A model generated the notes under the pieces. That model saw only the letters and a program-made list of their open reading frames with translations. It was not told the origin of the DNA and made no database searches. Shown here one piece after another: positions 16,555-25,273 of a stretch of 64,000 bases of DNA (position 1 is its first letter; each line of letters starts with the position of its first letter). This DNA is from Candidatus Phyllobacterium onerii (GTDB taxonomy: Bacteria > Pseudomonadota > Alphaproteobacteria > Rhizobiales > Rhizobiaceae): assembly GCF_028331445.1 (NCBI RefSeq), contig NZ_JAQMHX010000004.1:186001-250000 (forward strand). The letters are read 5' to 3'. The translations under genes and the position numbers were made by a program.

Positions 16555-17670
16555 TTATTCAGCTGAGGCCAGCGCCCCCCGTGGAGACGGGGCGCGATCG
16601 ATATGGGCCCATTGCGGCCGCTTGAACAGAAACCGGCCATAGCCATTCCACTGGATCAGCCAATAGAGAACGACCGGACCGATCACGCCGCAGATGACGG
16701 TCAGAAGCGAGATCGTGCCGATATCGGTGATAATGCCGGTCTTCAGGAGAACGGTACGGGCCAGCGCCATCGGCAGAAAGAAGGCGAGATAGACGACGAT
16801 CGAATGCGCTCCAAGCCAGCGCAGCGGCTTCACGATGGCTTCCCACGACTGCGCCACATGGGCAATCAGCGCGGAAACGGACACGATCGCCAGCGCTCCG
16901 GCACCTCCGGCAGCGAGTGAGATCAGCGGCACGTTAGCCCATCCGCCAAGCCCGCCCGACGTATAGGCCTCCGCGGGTATCCATGCGGCGAAGGCCTCGG
17001 ACGCGGGCGTGAACACCAGAAAACCATTGATCAATGCCCATCCGGCGATGATGAGGAGGGCCGTAACGGGCCGCTGCCGCAGCCATTCGGCCAGGCGGAA
17101 TATCGCCGGTGCAAATGCATAGCCAGCGAAGAAATAAACGAAACGGCTGCAGAATTCATCGATCACCAGCCAGCCTGTATGGATCGGCAATGTTTCGAGC
17201 ACGGCAGCGATCAGCAGGATCAGCCAGACATTGACGCCTTTGACGAGGCGCGTAACGACAAAGAAAACCGGCAGGAGATAGATGAACCACAGCGTGCCGA
17301 ACGGCTGGATGAAAGCCAGCAGATAGGCGGATAACGCTCCCCCTGTGCCGCTCTCCGCCACAATGCCTGGCGCCTTGAACAGGAACTGGATGGTCAGCCA
17401 AAGCACGTAGAAATAGGCGAAGTGCACGATTTTGCGATCGGTATAGCGCAGCCACGAGCGGTCGATCACAAGGCTGAGAAACAAACCGGAGATCATGAAG
17501 AAGTCGGGCATGCGGAAAGGTTGGGCAAAAGCAACGACAGGATGCATCCAGCCGCGCGCACCGGCTTCGTTCTCGACGCCGAGCACCGAATGCATCATCA
17601 CGACAAAGATGATGCAGATACCCTTGGCGATATCGACCCAATCGACGCGTGCTTTTTCACCCGTGCTCAT
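16555..17670 (-). CDS. Acyltransferase-3 family integral membrane protein
   Basis: A 371-aa protein with about ten hydrophobic helices. It has the family's N-terminal features: DWVDIAKGICIIFVVMMHS (the conserved histidine on the first helix) and PDFFMISGLF. Members O-acylate polysaccharides, lipids or glycans at the inner membrane. Substrate unknown; there is no polysaccharide cluster next to it to guide a guess. Tail-to-tail with RNase D with no gap. Confidence 0.85.
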   Translation of the reverse strand: MSTGEKARVDWVDIAKGICIIFVVMMHSVLGVENEAGARGWMHPVVAFAQPFRMPDFFMISGLFLSLVIDRSWLRYTDRKIVHFAYFYVLWLTIQFLFKAPGIVAESGTGGALSAYLLAFIQPFGTLWFIYLLPVFFVVTRLVKGVNVWLILLIAAVLETLPIHTGWLVIDEFCSRFVYFFAGYAFAPAIFRLAEWLRQRPVTALLIIAGWALINGFLVFTPASEAFAAWIPAEAYTSGGLGGWANVPLISLAAGGAGALAIVSVSALIAHVAQSWEAIVKPLRWLGAHSIVVYLAFFLPMALARTVLLKTGIITDIGTISLLTVICGVIGPVVLYWLIQWNGYGRFLFKRPQWAHIDRAPSPRGALASAE

Positions 17671-17762
17671 AACTTTGTGCCCCAGAACCCATTCCCCTTT
17701 GATACGCGAAAATTGAGAAGGGAAAGTAAAATTCGGGTGATAACGCGTCGAAATCGAAGAAA

Positions 17763-17863
17763 CAAAAAAGCCGGGCAGAAGCCCGGCGAATTGTGAACGC
17801 TAAAGCGTCCAGAGGGGAACACGCAACGAGTGAAAAATGGGAGGAGAACCACTCGTTACGCAA
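17763..17863 (-). ncRNA. Candidate trans-acting small RNA with anti-Shine-Dalgarno loop
   Basis: On the minus strand, a near-consensus promoter (listed separately) predicts a start near 17863. The RNA would fold as hairpin 1, AACGAGTG/CACTCGTT (eight perfect pairs) with CTCCTCCC exposed in its loop; a single-stranded GTTCCCCTCT; a short hairpin GACGC-ttta-GCGTT; and an intrinsic terminator GCCGGGC-ttct-GCCCGGC (17770-17787) followed by TTTTTTG. The length (about 100 nt) and layout of C-rich unpaired motifs match the rhizobial AbcR (alpha-r15) and alpha-r14 sRNA families, which repress ABC-transporter mRNAs by covering their ribosome-binding sites. Family membership is an inference from architecture. 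Confidence 0.7.
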
Positions 17864-18227
17864 GGATTAAAGTAGAACCACCCGGGCAAGTTTTCAAGGG
17901 CCGCAAAATAATATTTTACGCGCGCGATGATTTTAGGTCGTGAACCCATAAATCTGGCCGAAATGGTAGAAGGCCATTTGTTCGGATACAACGAGCAAAG
18001 GCGATGGCAATGTTTATCCATTGTCGAGCCTTTGCGTCAAAGTAGCCGGGCAAATGGACCCTATCCTCCGGACGCCGAAACGGCTGCAAGCTGCAGTGTC
18101 GAACCGTTTGGCCGGGGGAAAGACCCCGCCCTTCCCAGTTCTCCTCGCATCTTCTTGCCGTTTCAGGCGCCATTTCGATCAGATTTATGAGTTTACGACC
18201 TACCTGAAACCCGCGATATTATTGTGT
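17864..18227. other. Gap between the small RNA and the small lipoprotein gene
   Basis: Apart from the sRNA promoter at its left edge I see nothing I can support. The open frames here on both strands lack ribosome-binding sites and domain signatures. A second sRNA copy is possible because AbcR genes often occur in tandem, but no promoter-terminator pair like the first is visible. Confidence 0.4.
17869..17897 (-). promoter_or_regulatory. Promoter of the candidate small RNA
   Basis: Reading the minus strand, TTGAAA (17897-17892) is separated by exactly 17 bases from TACTTT (17874-17869). Both are close to the sigma-70 consensus, and the spacing puts the start at about 17863, immediately before the first stem of the sRNA. 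Confidence 0.6.
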
Positions 18228-18404
18228 TTATTGGCTGGGAACGGAGAATTCCTGCAGGTCCTTGCAGACGCCGTGTCCGCGCAGCTGACAGCCGCCGAGG
18301 CGATACTGCGCTTCCGCGTCAGGGTTTGGATTGAGCCTCTGGAACGCGCCACCGCCACAACCGCTCAAAATCACCACCAAACCTGCAAAAACGACAAAAC
18401 GCAT
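18228..18404 (-). CDS. Small outer-membrane-type lipoprotein (58 aa)
   Basis: A 58-aa reading frame, MRFVVFAGLVVILSGC..., with a perfect lipobox LSGC placing the lipidated Cys at residue 16 after a basic, hydrophobic signal. A ribosome-binding site cggag lies eight bases before the ATG. The mature part is only about 43 residues and has two further cysteines (about 39 and 47) that could form a disulphide. There is no Asp at +2, so sorting to the outer membrane is expected if Lol rules apply. It is divergent from PBP1A. Homologous function unknown; resembles the entericidin-sized class of lipoproteins only in size. Confidence 0.75.
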   Translation of the reverse strand: MRFVVFAGLVVILSGCGGGAFQRLNPNPDAEAQYRLGGCQLRGHGVCKDLQEFSVPSQ

Positions 18405-18580
18405 AATGTACTCCGTGAGATTGCTCGGTCGACCCTAGCGCCGGTTGGCCGGTTTCTCAATCGCGATAGTCCTCGATCCAAATCGCGGATCGGGTCTTAA
18501 CCGCACCTTAAATCGCCGCATTTACCCTGCAACGGGGCGCTTGCAATTATTCGGGCTCATCGGGGCGGGACTTCTCATCA
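18405..18580. promoter_or_regulatory. Divergent promoter region, lipoprotein / PBP1A
   Basis: A 176-bp gap between head-to-head genes. Contains an imperfect inverted repeat around 18463-18500 (TCGCGAT ... ATCGCGGATC) but no convincing -35/-10 pair that I can place with confidence. Confidence 0.3.
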
Positions 18581-20770
18581 ATGGCATCACGCGACAAGGG
18601 CAGACAGCGCATTGAGCCCGGGTTCGGTACGGACCGCCGCTCGGGCGATGATTTGCGCGCAGATCCGGAGGACAGGCCTGTGGCAAAACGCAAGACGGCA
18701 CGCAAACCGGCCAAATCGCAACGTGGCAGATCGCGCCGCGCCCGCAGCAGCGGCGGTTTTCTTGGTGCGCTGCGCCGTCTGGTCTATTGGTCGTTCGTTC
18801 TGTGCATCTGGGGCGGGATAGCCTTGGCGGGCACTGTCATTTACTTCGCCGCAAAAATGCCGCAGACGACCACATGGGCCATTCCCGATCGTCCGCCCAA
18901 CGTCAAGATCGTTTCGGTCGAGGGTGACCTGATCGCCAATCGAGGCGCCTCGGGCGGCGAGGCGATCAGCCTGCATGACATGTCGCCCTATCTGCCGGAA
19001 GCTGTCGTCGCCATCGAGGATCGCCGGTTCTATGCGCATTTTGGCGTTGATCCGATCGGCTTCACGCGTGCGATGGTTGCCAATGTCATGTCCGGGCGGC
19101 TTGTTCAGGGCGGCTCGACCATTACCCAGCAGCTGGCCAAGAACCTTTTCCTGACGCCGGACCGCACCATCGAACGCAAGGTGCAGGAAGTCATGCTCGC
19201 CCTCTGGCTCGAGCAAAAATATACCAAGGATCAGATTCTAGAAATGTATCTGAACCGGGTCTATCTCGGTTCCGGTTCCTATGGCGTTGCCGCAGCCTCC
19301 CGACGTTATTTCAACAAATCGGCCAAGGAAGTGACCCTGCCGGAAGCCGCATTGATTGCCGGGCTGTTGAAGGCACCATCGCGCCTGTCGCCTGCGCGTG
19401 ATCCGAAAGCCGCGCGTGAACGGTCGCAGCTCGTGCTCGCGGCCATGCGCGAACAGGGCATGATCGGCGACAAGGAACTCAACTTCGCCATGAAACAGCC
19501 GGCAACCCGCGCCGCCTCCTATTGGAGCGGTTCGGAGCAATATGTCGCCGATCGTGTCATGGAAGACTTGCCGGATCTGATCGGCGATGTGCGTAGCGAT
19601 GTGATCGTCGACACCACTGTCGATCTCGGGCTGCAAAAGCTCGGCGAGGCGTCGATCCGCGATCTGATCAGCAAGAATGGTGAGAAACTCAATGTCTCGC
19701 AGGGCGCGCTGGTTTCGGTGGATGGCACCGGCGCGGTGAGGGCGCTGGTCGGCGGCTACGATTATGCCAACAGCCAGTTCGATCGTGCGAGCGAGGCCAA
19801 GCGTCAGCCGGGCTCTGCATTCAAGCCGTTTGTCTATCTATCCGCGCTTGAGCAAGGGTTCACACCTGAATCCGTTCGCAACGACGCGCCAATCCGTATC
19901 GGCAACTGGACGCCGGGTAATTTCAACGGCAAATATTTCGGCAAGGTCACCTTGGCTGAAGCATTGGCGCGCTCGCTGAATTCGGTTTCGGCGCAGCTCG
20001 TGATGGAAGTCGGCGCGACGACAGTCGTGTCGACAGCCCATCGCCTCGGCATCGAGTCGAACCTCACGGCAAACGCTTCACTGGCACTTGGAACATCGGA
20101 AGTCACGCTTCTCGAACTGACCGACTCTTTCGTGCCATTTGCCAATGGCGGCTACAGGGCGCCGCCCTATATCATCCGCCGCGTGACGACCAATGAAGGC
20201 AAGGTTCTCTACCAGCACAAAAACACCGCTACAGACCGTGTCATCGATCCGCGCAATGTCGGCATGATGAATGCCATGCTGCGCCAGACAGTCGATACGG
20301 GTACGGCGACGAAAGCCAAATTCGGCTGGCCGGCAGCGGGCAAGACCGGGACCAGCCAGAACTTCCGCGATGCCTGGTTCATCGGCTACACATCGAACCT
20401 GACGACCGGCGTCTGGTTCGGCAATGATGATGGCAAGCCGACGAAGAAGATCACCGGCGGCTCGCTGCCAGCCATCGCATGGAAAGACTTCATGGTTGCT
20501 GCACACAAGGGCGTGCCGGTGGCGCAGTTGCCGGGTGATTATCAGCTGCATCAGCAAGTCAATGACGGCAACGATATCTTGCCCTCTTCGGGGGTTGATC
20601 CGACCGTACCAGCAGCCGAGGGCGTGCCTTCCGCGCAACTCGATCCCGTCGGTCCGGTTCCTCCTGCGGATCTCGGTGATCAAACCGGATCAACCCGCCC
20701 TGTGCCTCCCGGAGAGGTTGGCCACAAGGGCCGCAAGACGACGCTGTTCGATCTGATCATGGGCAATTGA
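18581..20770 (+). CDS. Penicillin-binding protein 1A family, bifunctional murein synthase
   Basis: A 729-aa class A PBP. A basic, Arg/Lys-rich cytoplasmic tail of about 65 residues precedes one membrane helix (about 68-92). The GT51 glycosyltransferase domain has EDRRFYAHFGVD (catalytic Glu 146) and QGGSTITQQLAKN. The transpeptidase domain has S412-A-F-K415, S465-L-N467 and K588-T-G-T591. The C-terminal 60 residues are Pro-rich and low complexity. It polymerises and cross-links peptidoglycan at the inner membrane. Shorter than E. coli PBP1A because the large OB insert is missing. Divergent from the small lipoprotein. Confidence 0.95.
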   Translation: MASRDKGRQRIEPGFGTDRRSGDDLRADPEDRPVAKRKTARKPAKSQRGRSRRARSSGGFLGALRRLVYWSFVLCIWGGIALAGTVIYFAAKMPQTTTWAIPDRPPNVKIVSVEGDLIANRGASGGEAISLHDMSPYLPEAVVAIEDRRFYAHFGVDPIGFTRAMVANVMSGRLVQGGSTITQQLAKNLFLTPDRTIERKVQEVMLALWLEQKYTKDQILEMYLNRVYLGSGSYGVAAASRRYFNKSAKEVTLPEAALIAGLLKAPSRLSPARDPKAARERSQLVLAAMREQGMIGDKELNFAMKQPATRAASYWSGSEQYVADRVMEDLPDLIGDVRSDVIVDTTVDLGLQKLGEASIRDLISKNGEKLNVSQGALVSVDGTGAVRALVGGYDYANSQFDRASEAKRQPGSAFKPFVYLSALEQGFTPESVRNDAPIRIGNWTPGNFNGKYFGKVTLAEALARSLNSVSAQLVMEVGATTVVSTAHRLGIESNLTANASLALGTSEVTLLELTDSFVPFANGGYRAPPYIIRRVTTNEGKVLYQHKNTATDRVIDPRNVGMMNAMLRQTVDTGTATKAKFGWPAAGKTGTSQNFRDAWFIGYTSNLTTGVWFGNDDGKPTKKITGGSLPAIAWKDFMVAAHKGVPVAQLPGDYQLHQQVNDGNDILPSSGVDPTVPAAEGVPSAQLDPVGPVPPADLGDQTGSTRPVPPGEVGHKGRKTTLFDLIMGN

Positions 20771-20780
20771 GCATCGTTCT

Positions 20781-20962
20781 TATCTCCCCCCCTGTGGGGG
20801 AGAAAGCGATTTCAGCATCTTAGCCTCTTTGCTAAGTGCTAGAAATCGCAAGAGAGGGGATTTTATATATTGCGCTCCAAATCCCCTCACTTGGATTTTC
20901 TAAGGATTTAGCGAAGGGGCTAAATCCGAGAAAATCCTTTCTCTCCCACAAGGGGAGAAATA
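20781..20962. repeat. Composite hairpin element, family 2 ends with three internal stems
   Basis: The ends (CTCCCC...GGGGGAG at 20784-20802, CTCTCCC...GGGGAGA at 20940-20958) belong to the CCCTCCCC/GGGGAGGG repeat class. Between them are three stems: GCGATTTC-x-CTTAGC / GCTAAG-x-GAAATCGC (20806-20849); GAGGGGATTT / AAATCCCCTC (20854-20888); and GGATTTTCTaaGGATTTAGC with its near-perfect complement (20893-20937). It fills nearly the whole gap between convergent PBP1A and glpK and may act as a transcription end for both. Confidence 0.7.
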
Positions 20963-20969
20963 ACTCCCG

Positions 20970-22460
20970 CTAACTCGTCAAAGTCCGCTTCACCGCGACC
21001 CGCCATCCTGCAATCTTGGCCTTTCGCGTCTTGTCGTCCATCTTCGGCACAAACCGAGTGTCGCGTTCCCAGGTCTTGGCGAAATCGCGCTTGCCCGGCC
21101 AGATGCCCGCCTTCGAGCCCGCCAGCCATGCGGCTCCGAGTGCCGTCGTTTCGAGAATCGTCGGCCGATCCACCGGCGCATCGAGAATGTCTGCGAGACG
21201 TTGCATCGTCCAGTCGGAAGCGACCATGCCGCCATCGACACGCAGAACGGTCTTGGTTCCGGACGACTTCCAGTCCTTGCGCATCGCATCGAGCAGATCT
21301 CGCGTCTGATAGGCAACCGATTCCAGAGCGGCGCGGGCAAATTCGGCCGGACCGGTGTTGCGGGTAAGGCCGTAGATGGCGCCGCGCGCCTCGGCATCCC
21401 AATGCGGCGCGCCAAGGCCGACGAAGGCCGGAACAAGATAGACGTTCTGGCTCGGATCGGCCTGGTCGGCGAGTTTGCCGGTTTCAGGCGCCGAGCCGAT
21501 GATCTTCAACCCGTCCCGCAGCCATTGCACGGCGGCGCCGGCAATAAAGATCGAGCCTTCCAGGGCATAGGTCGTCTTGCCATTGAGACGGTAGGCAATT
21601 GTCGTCAGCAGCCGGTTCTTCGACAGCACCATGTCGCTGCCTGTGTTGAGAACGGCAAAACATCCGGTTCCATAGGTGGATTTGAACATGCCCGGCTCGA
21701 AACAGGCTTGCCCGATAGTCGCCGCGTGTTGGTCGCCCGCAACACCGAGAATGGGAATGGAAGCGCCAAAAATGTCAGCTTCGGCGGCGCCGTAATTTGC
21801 CGCGCAGTCCTTTACCTCCGGCAGCATGGCGCGAGGAATGCGGAGGATGTCGAGGAGTTCATCGTCCCATTCATTCGTCGCTATGTTGAAGATCAACGTT
21901 CGCGAAGCATTTGTAGCGTCGGTCGCATGCACCTTGCCGCCGGTCAACCGCCAAATGAGGAAACTGTCGACCGTGCCGAAGAGTAGTTCGCCGTTTGCAG
22001 CGCGTTTGCGTGCGCCGGGGACCTTGTCGAGTATCCAAGAGAGCTTGGTGCCGGAAAAATACGGATCGAGCAGCAGGCCTGTCTTCTTCGTGAACGTCTT
22101 TTCCAGGCCCTGCTTTTTCAGCTTCTGGCAGAGCGGCGCCGTTCGCCTGTCTTGCCAGACGATGGCATTGTGAATTGGTTTGCCGGTCTCCTTGTCCCAG
22201 ACGATGACCGTCTCGCGCTGATTGGTTATGCCGATAGCCGCAACGTCGCCGGCCTCTATCTTGGCGTTCTCGATCGCCACTTCGCACGTTTTGAGTACCG
22301 ATCGCCAGATTTCTTCCGGATCATGCTCCACCCAGCCAGATTGCGGATAGATCTGCGTGAATTCCTGCTGGCTCTTGCCCACAACCTTGCGGTTCTTGTC
22401 GAAAACAATAGCGCGGCTCGACGTCGTTCCCTGGTCGATGGCCAGAATATATCCGTTCAT
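20970..22460 (-). CDS. glpK: Glycerol kinase
   Basis: A 496-aa FGGY kinase with all glycerol kinase hallmarks: [13 protein letters not shown] (residues 7-19), [20 protein letters not shown], and the C-terminal [11 protein letters not shown] adenine-binding segment. Converts glycerol and ATP to glycerol-3-phosphate. It stands alone, with no glpF or glpD nearby. Its ribosome-binding site (GGGGGG-AAGC) directly abuts the left end of a 278-bp inverted-repeat element, so its promoter must lie inside or beyond that element. Confidence 0.97.
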   Translation of the reverse strand: MNGYILAIDQGTTSSRAIVFDKNRKVVGKSQQEFTQIYPQSGWVEHDPEEIWRSVLKTCEVAIENAKIEAGDVAAIGITNQRETVIVWDKETGKPIHNAIVWQDRRTAPLCQKLKKQGLEKTFTKKTGLLLDPYFSGTKLSWILDKVPGARKRAANGELLFGTVDSFLIWRLTGGKVHATDATNASRTLIFNIATNEWDDELLDILRIPRAMLPEVKDCAANYGAAEADIFGASIPILGVAGDQHAATIGQACFEPGMFKSTYGTGCFAVLNTGSDMVLSKNRLLTTIAYRLNGKTTYALEGSIFIAGAAVQWLRDGLKIIGSAPETGKLADQADPSQNVYLVPAFVGLGAPHWDAEARGAIYGLTRNTGPAEFARAALESVAYQTRDLLDAMRKDWKSSGTKTVLRVDGGMVASDWTMQRLADILDAPVDRPTILETTALGAAWLAGSKAGIWPGKRDFAKTWERDTRFVPKMDDKTRKAKIAGWRVAVKRTLTS

Positions 22461-22469
22461 GCTTCCCCC

Positions 22470-22747
22470 CTAGAGCAAATTTTGCCTGAATAGAGCCAGT
22501 TCTGTTTCTCGGATGGCGAGACAATCCACACGGAAGGTGGCGAGGCCGATGTCTTTCCATCGTCCGACGCCGCCTGACAAAGTGGTTGGCCGCCAGCCGG
22601 AAACCCGAAGGGCCGGGTGAATTCGGGGCCAAATCCATCGGGCTTTAGCATCGTCCGATGGAAAGGCATCGGCCTCGCCAAACCCCTTGACCTTGTCCAC
22701 GAATTCCCTCCGGCAGAACGACTCTATTTGGACAAAACTTGCTCTAG
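22470..22747. repeat. 278-bp inverted-repeat element between glpK and the SDR gene
   Basis: The outer ends are inverted copies: CTAGAGCAAATTTTGCC (22470 on) matches the complement of 22747-22720 at 23 of 28 positions. A second inner pair, GGCGAGGCCGATG-CTTTCCATCG (22539-22567 and the complement of 22679-22651), matches at 26 of 29. The arms enclose an 83-base centre. No reading frame with a plausible start fills it. It looks like a non-autonomous palindromic (MITE-like) element or a large structured leader; both ends carry CTAG, which could be part of the arm or a target duplication. Confidence 0.65.
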
Positions 22748-22855
22748 TTTGCGCGCCACGATATTGGCTTCGCCCGGGCGGATCAATCGTTGCGACATGA
22801 TATGCCTCGAATTTTGCAGTGCGATAAGCTATTGCTGGTGCAACGGAGTATTCCC

Positions 22856-23605
22856 ATGACCAATGAAGAACCACGCAAGGTACTTGTCCTGACGGGCGCG
22901 AGCCGCGGTATCGGCCACGCCACTGTCAAACGCTTCTCGCGCGCCGGTTGGCGCGTCATCACCTGTTCCCGCCAAAGCTTCGACGATAATTGCCCTTGGC
23001 CGGCTGGTCCAGACGATCACATAAAAGTCGATCTCGCAGACCCCGCCGATGTCGACCATGCGGTGTCCGAAATCAGGCAGAGGCTCGCGGTGGAGGGCGG
23101 CAAGCTCAATGCGCTGGTCAACAATGCCGGTATTTCACCGAAGAACAGTTCGGGGGCCCGTCTCGATTCCATCGAGACCCCCATGCAGACATGGATGAGC
23201 GTATTCCAGGTGAACTTCTTCGCGCCCATCATGCTGGCGCGTGGCCTGTTTGCCGAACTTGAGGCGGCGCAGGGATCTGTGGTGAACGTGACATCGATTG
23301 CCGGCAGCCGCGTCCATCCTTTTGCAGGAACCGCCTATGCTACGTCCAAGGCGGCGCTGGCGTCTCTTACACGCGAAATGGCGTCGGACTTCGGGCCGCA
23401 TGGCATTCGCGTCAATGCAATTGCACCGGGCGAAATCGACACGGCGATTTTGTCTCCCGGCACCGACAAAATGATTGAGCATCTGCCACTACGGCGGCTC
23501 GGAAAGACGGCTGAGGTGGCCGAAACGATTTACTTCCTTTGCACCGAATCGTCATCCTATGTGACGGGTTCCGAGATCCATATCAACGGCGGCCAGCACG
23601 TTTAG
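22856..23605 (+). CDS. SDR-family oxidoreductase
   Basis: A 249-aa classical short-chain dehydrogenase: TGASRGIG (cofactor), NNAGIS, catalytic Ser in VTSIAGS, Y-x3-K in YATSKAAL, and the C-terminal NGGQHV. I start it at ATG 22856 (acggag upstream), dropping 22 residues of an upstream extension without a ribosome-binding site. The residue after the second strand suggests NADP use is possible but not certain. Substrate unknown. It is divergent from glpK across the inverted-repeat element and is the only gene of its transcript before a second hairpin repeat. Confidence 0.85.
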   Translation: MTNEEPRKVLVLTGASRGIGHATVKRFSRAGWRVITCSRQSFDDNCPWPAGPDDHIKVDLADPADVDHAVSEIRQRLAVEGGKLNALVNNAGISPKNSSGARLDSIETPMQTWMSVFQVNFFAPIMLARGLFAELEAAQGSVVNVTSIAGSRVHPFAGTAYATSKAALASLTREMASDFGPHGIRVNAIAPGEIDTAILSPGTDKMIEHLPLRRLGKTAEVAETIYFLCTESSSYVTGSEIHINGGQHV

Positions 23606-23618
23606 AGCGCGGAGGCTT

Positions 23619-23731
23619 ACCCTCCCCCTTGTGGGGAGGGACGGAGCGGAGCGACGGGGAGGGGTCTTTCTTAGCGTCGCAAAATACCCCTCCCTGCTGC
23701 TGCGCAGCCTCCCTCCCCACAAGGGGAGGGT
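23619..23731. repeat. Hairpin repeat, family 2 (long copy)
   Basis: Outer arms ACCCTCCCCcTTGTGGGGAGGG and the complementary CCCTCCCCACAAGGGGAGGGT enclose GGGGAGGGGT / ACCCCTCCC and a small GCTG-ctgc-GCAGC stem. The short element at 11074-11098 shares the outer arm plus the following GGCGG. To my knowledge sequences of this form are numerous between genes in this bacterial order. It lies 14 bases after the SDR stop and probably ends that transcript. Confidence 0.7.
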
Positions 23732-23916
23732 TATTGGGCGGTGGCATCTGACAACGCGTTACTGCGAGTCAATTGTGTCCTGACCTCACAAAAAAGCCAC
23801 GGTATCGCCACGAAATTCGGGATAAGTTTTGGCGAATTTGGCGCAAGAATAGCTCGTTTTCACTCAAAAACGGAGTGAACGCGCACAAAGATTCGCCGGC
23901 TCTATTCCAAGGCTCT
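23732..23916. other. Unassigned gap before xylA 3' end
   Basis: No gene seen. Short complementary words (GTTTTCACTC / GAGTGAAC around 23860-23880) are present but no clear structure with a terminator tail. Confidence 0.4.
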
Positions 23917-23950
23917 AAGGAATAAGTTCTCAGCTGAGAACTTATTCCTT
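23917..23950. terminator. 34-bp perfect palindrome at the end of the xylose operon
   Basis: AAGGAATAAGTTCTCAG is followed at once by its exact reverse complement, with no spacer: 17 of 17 pairs. It lies twelve bases after the xylA stop (xylA is read leftward). As RNA it would form a long hairpin that could stop or protect the xyl transcript; as DNA, a spacer-free dyad is equally a candidate protein-binding or processing site. No T-run follows on the minus strand beyond a few bases, so a simple intrinsic terminator is not certain. Confidence 0.6.
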
Positions 23951-23962
23951 TCATGAGTAGCG

Positions 23963-25273
23963 TCAAACGTAGCGATTAACGACGTTTTCCAGATATTCCT
24001 GGCGTCCGGAGCGCGGCTGCGGCTGCAGGTTTCTGTCATTGACTTGCTTTGCGATCTCTTCAAGCGAGACCTTTCCAGAGAGCAGGGCCTGCGCCTCTGG
24101 TTTCGACCAGCCAGCATAGCGATCATCGACAAACCCGGTCAAAACCTTGTCCTCGACCATCTTCGCCGCTGCCTTGAGGCCTCGCGCGCAAGTGTCCATG
24201 CCGCCGATATGCGCGATCAGCAAATCCTGCGGATCAAGCGACTGGCGGCGCAACTTGGCGTCGAAATTCGTGCCGCCGGACGTAAAGCCGCCGGCCTTGA
24301 GAATCTCGTAGTAGGCGACCGCAACTTCTGGCACGTTGTTCGGGAACTGATCCGTATCCCAGCCCGACTGGTAATCATTGCGGTTCATGTCTATCGAACC
24401 GAAGATGCCAAGCGCCGCTGCAGTGGCGATTTCATGCTCGAACGAATGCCCGGCGAGAATGGCGTGGCCCTGTTCCAGATTGACCTTGACCTCTTTCTCA
24501 AGGCCGAAGCGCTTGAGGAAACCATAGACCGTCGCGGCATCGTAGTCATACTGATGCTTGGTTGGCTCCTGTGGCTTCGGTTCGATCAGGATCGCGCCCT
24601 TGAAACCGATCTTGTGCTTGTAGTCGACAACGAGGCTCAAAAACCGGCCCATCTGGTCGAGTTCGCGCTTCATATCGGTGTTGAGCAGCGTTTCGTAGCC
24701 TTCGCGTCCGCCCCAAAGAACGTAGTTCTCGCCCTTCAGCTTTTGCGTCACATCGATACAGGTTTTCACCGTCGCGGCGGCATAGGCAAAGACATCCGGG
24801 TCAGGATTGGTCGCGGCGCCCGACATGTAGCGGCGGTTGGAAAAGAGGTTGGCAGTGCCCCACAGAAGCTTGGTCCCGGTCTTTTCCATTTTCGCTGCAA
24901 AATAATCAGCGATTTCATGCAGGCGTTTGTCGCTTTCCGCGATGCTGTCGCCTTCTGGGCGCACGTCGGCATCGTGGAAACAGAAGTAGGGTGCGCCGAG
25001 GATCGAGAACATTTCGAACGCCACGTCGGCCTTGAGCTTGGCTCCATCCATCGTATCGTTGAACCAGGGACGCTCGAAGGTCTGTCCGCCGAACGGATCG
25101 CCGCCCGGCCAGACAAACGAATGCCAATAGGCAACGGCAAATCGCAAATGGTCCTCAAGCCGCTTACCAAGAACGATTTCGTCGGGGTTGTAAAAGCGAT
25201 AGGCGAGCGGATTGGTGCTGTCCGGCCCTTCGTACTTGACTGGTTTTACGTCGCCGAAAAATCCGCTGCTCAT
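23963..25273 (-). CDS. xylA: Xylose isomerase
   Basis: A 436-aa xylose isomerase of the long (class II) type. Start ATG 25273 has aaggagtt upstream and gives the usual N-terminus ([15 protein letters not shown]); a longer frame to 25390 is rejected. The catalytic and metal segments are present: [27 protein letters not shown] (ligand Glu and catalytic Lys), [17 protein letters not shown], and [15 protein letters not shown]. It converts D-xylose to D-xylulose. The start overlaps the xylB stop (ATGA), so the two are translationally coupled. Confidence 0.97.
   Translation of the reverse strand: MSSGFFGDVKPVKYEGPDSTNPLAYRFYNPDEIVLGKRLEDHLRFAVAYWHSFVWPGGDPFGGQTFERPWFNDTMDGAKLKADVAFEMFSILGAPYFCFHDADVRPEGDSIAESDKRLHEIADYFAAKMEKTGTKLLWGTANLFSNRRYMSGAATNPDPDVFAYAAATVKTCIDVTQKLKGENYVLWGGREGYETLLNTDMKRELDQMGRFLSLVVDYKHKIGFKGAILIEPKPQEPTKHQYDYDAATVYGFLKRFGLEKEVKVNLEQGHAILAGHSFEHEIATAAALGIFGSIDMNRNDYQSGWDTDQFPNNVPEVAVAYYEILKAGGFTSGGTNFDAKLRRQSLDPQDLLIAHIGGMDTCARGLKAAAKMVEDKVLTGFVDDRYAGWSKPEAQALLSGKVSLEEIAKQVNDRNLQPQPRSGRQEYLENVVNRYV

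Noticed and set aside
17657-17863. A 68-codon minus-strand frame just upstream of the acyltransferase gene
   Set aside because: It runs through the candidate sRNA and its terminator and has no ribosome-binding site; the structure explains the region better.
18021-18500. A 159-codon plus-strand frame
   Set aside because: It is antisense to the lipoprotein gene, whose lipobox and ribosome-binding site are convincing.
20781-23731. CRISPR-like array suggested by repeated CCCTCCCC/GGGGAGGG words
   Set aside because: The copies are far apart, unevenly spaced and palindromic at each site; there are no regular spacers or cas genes.
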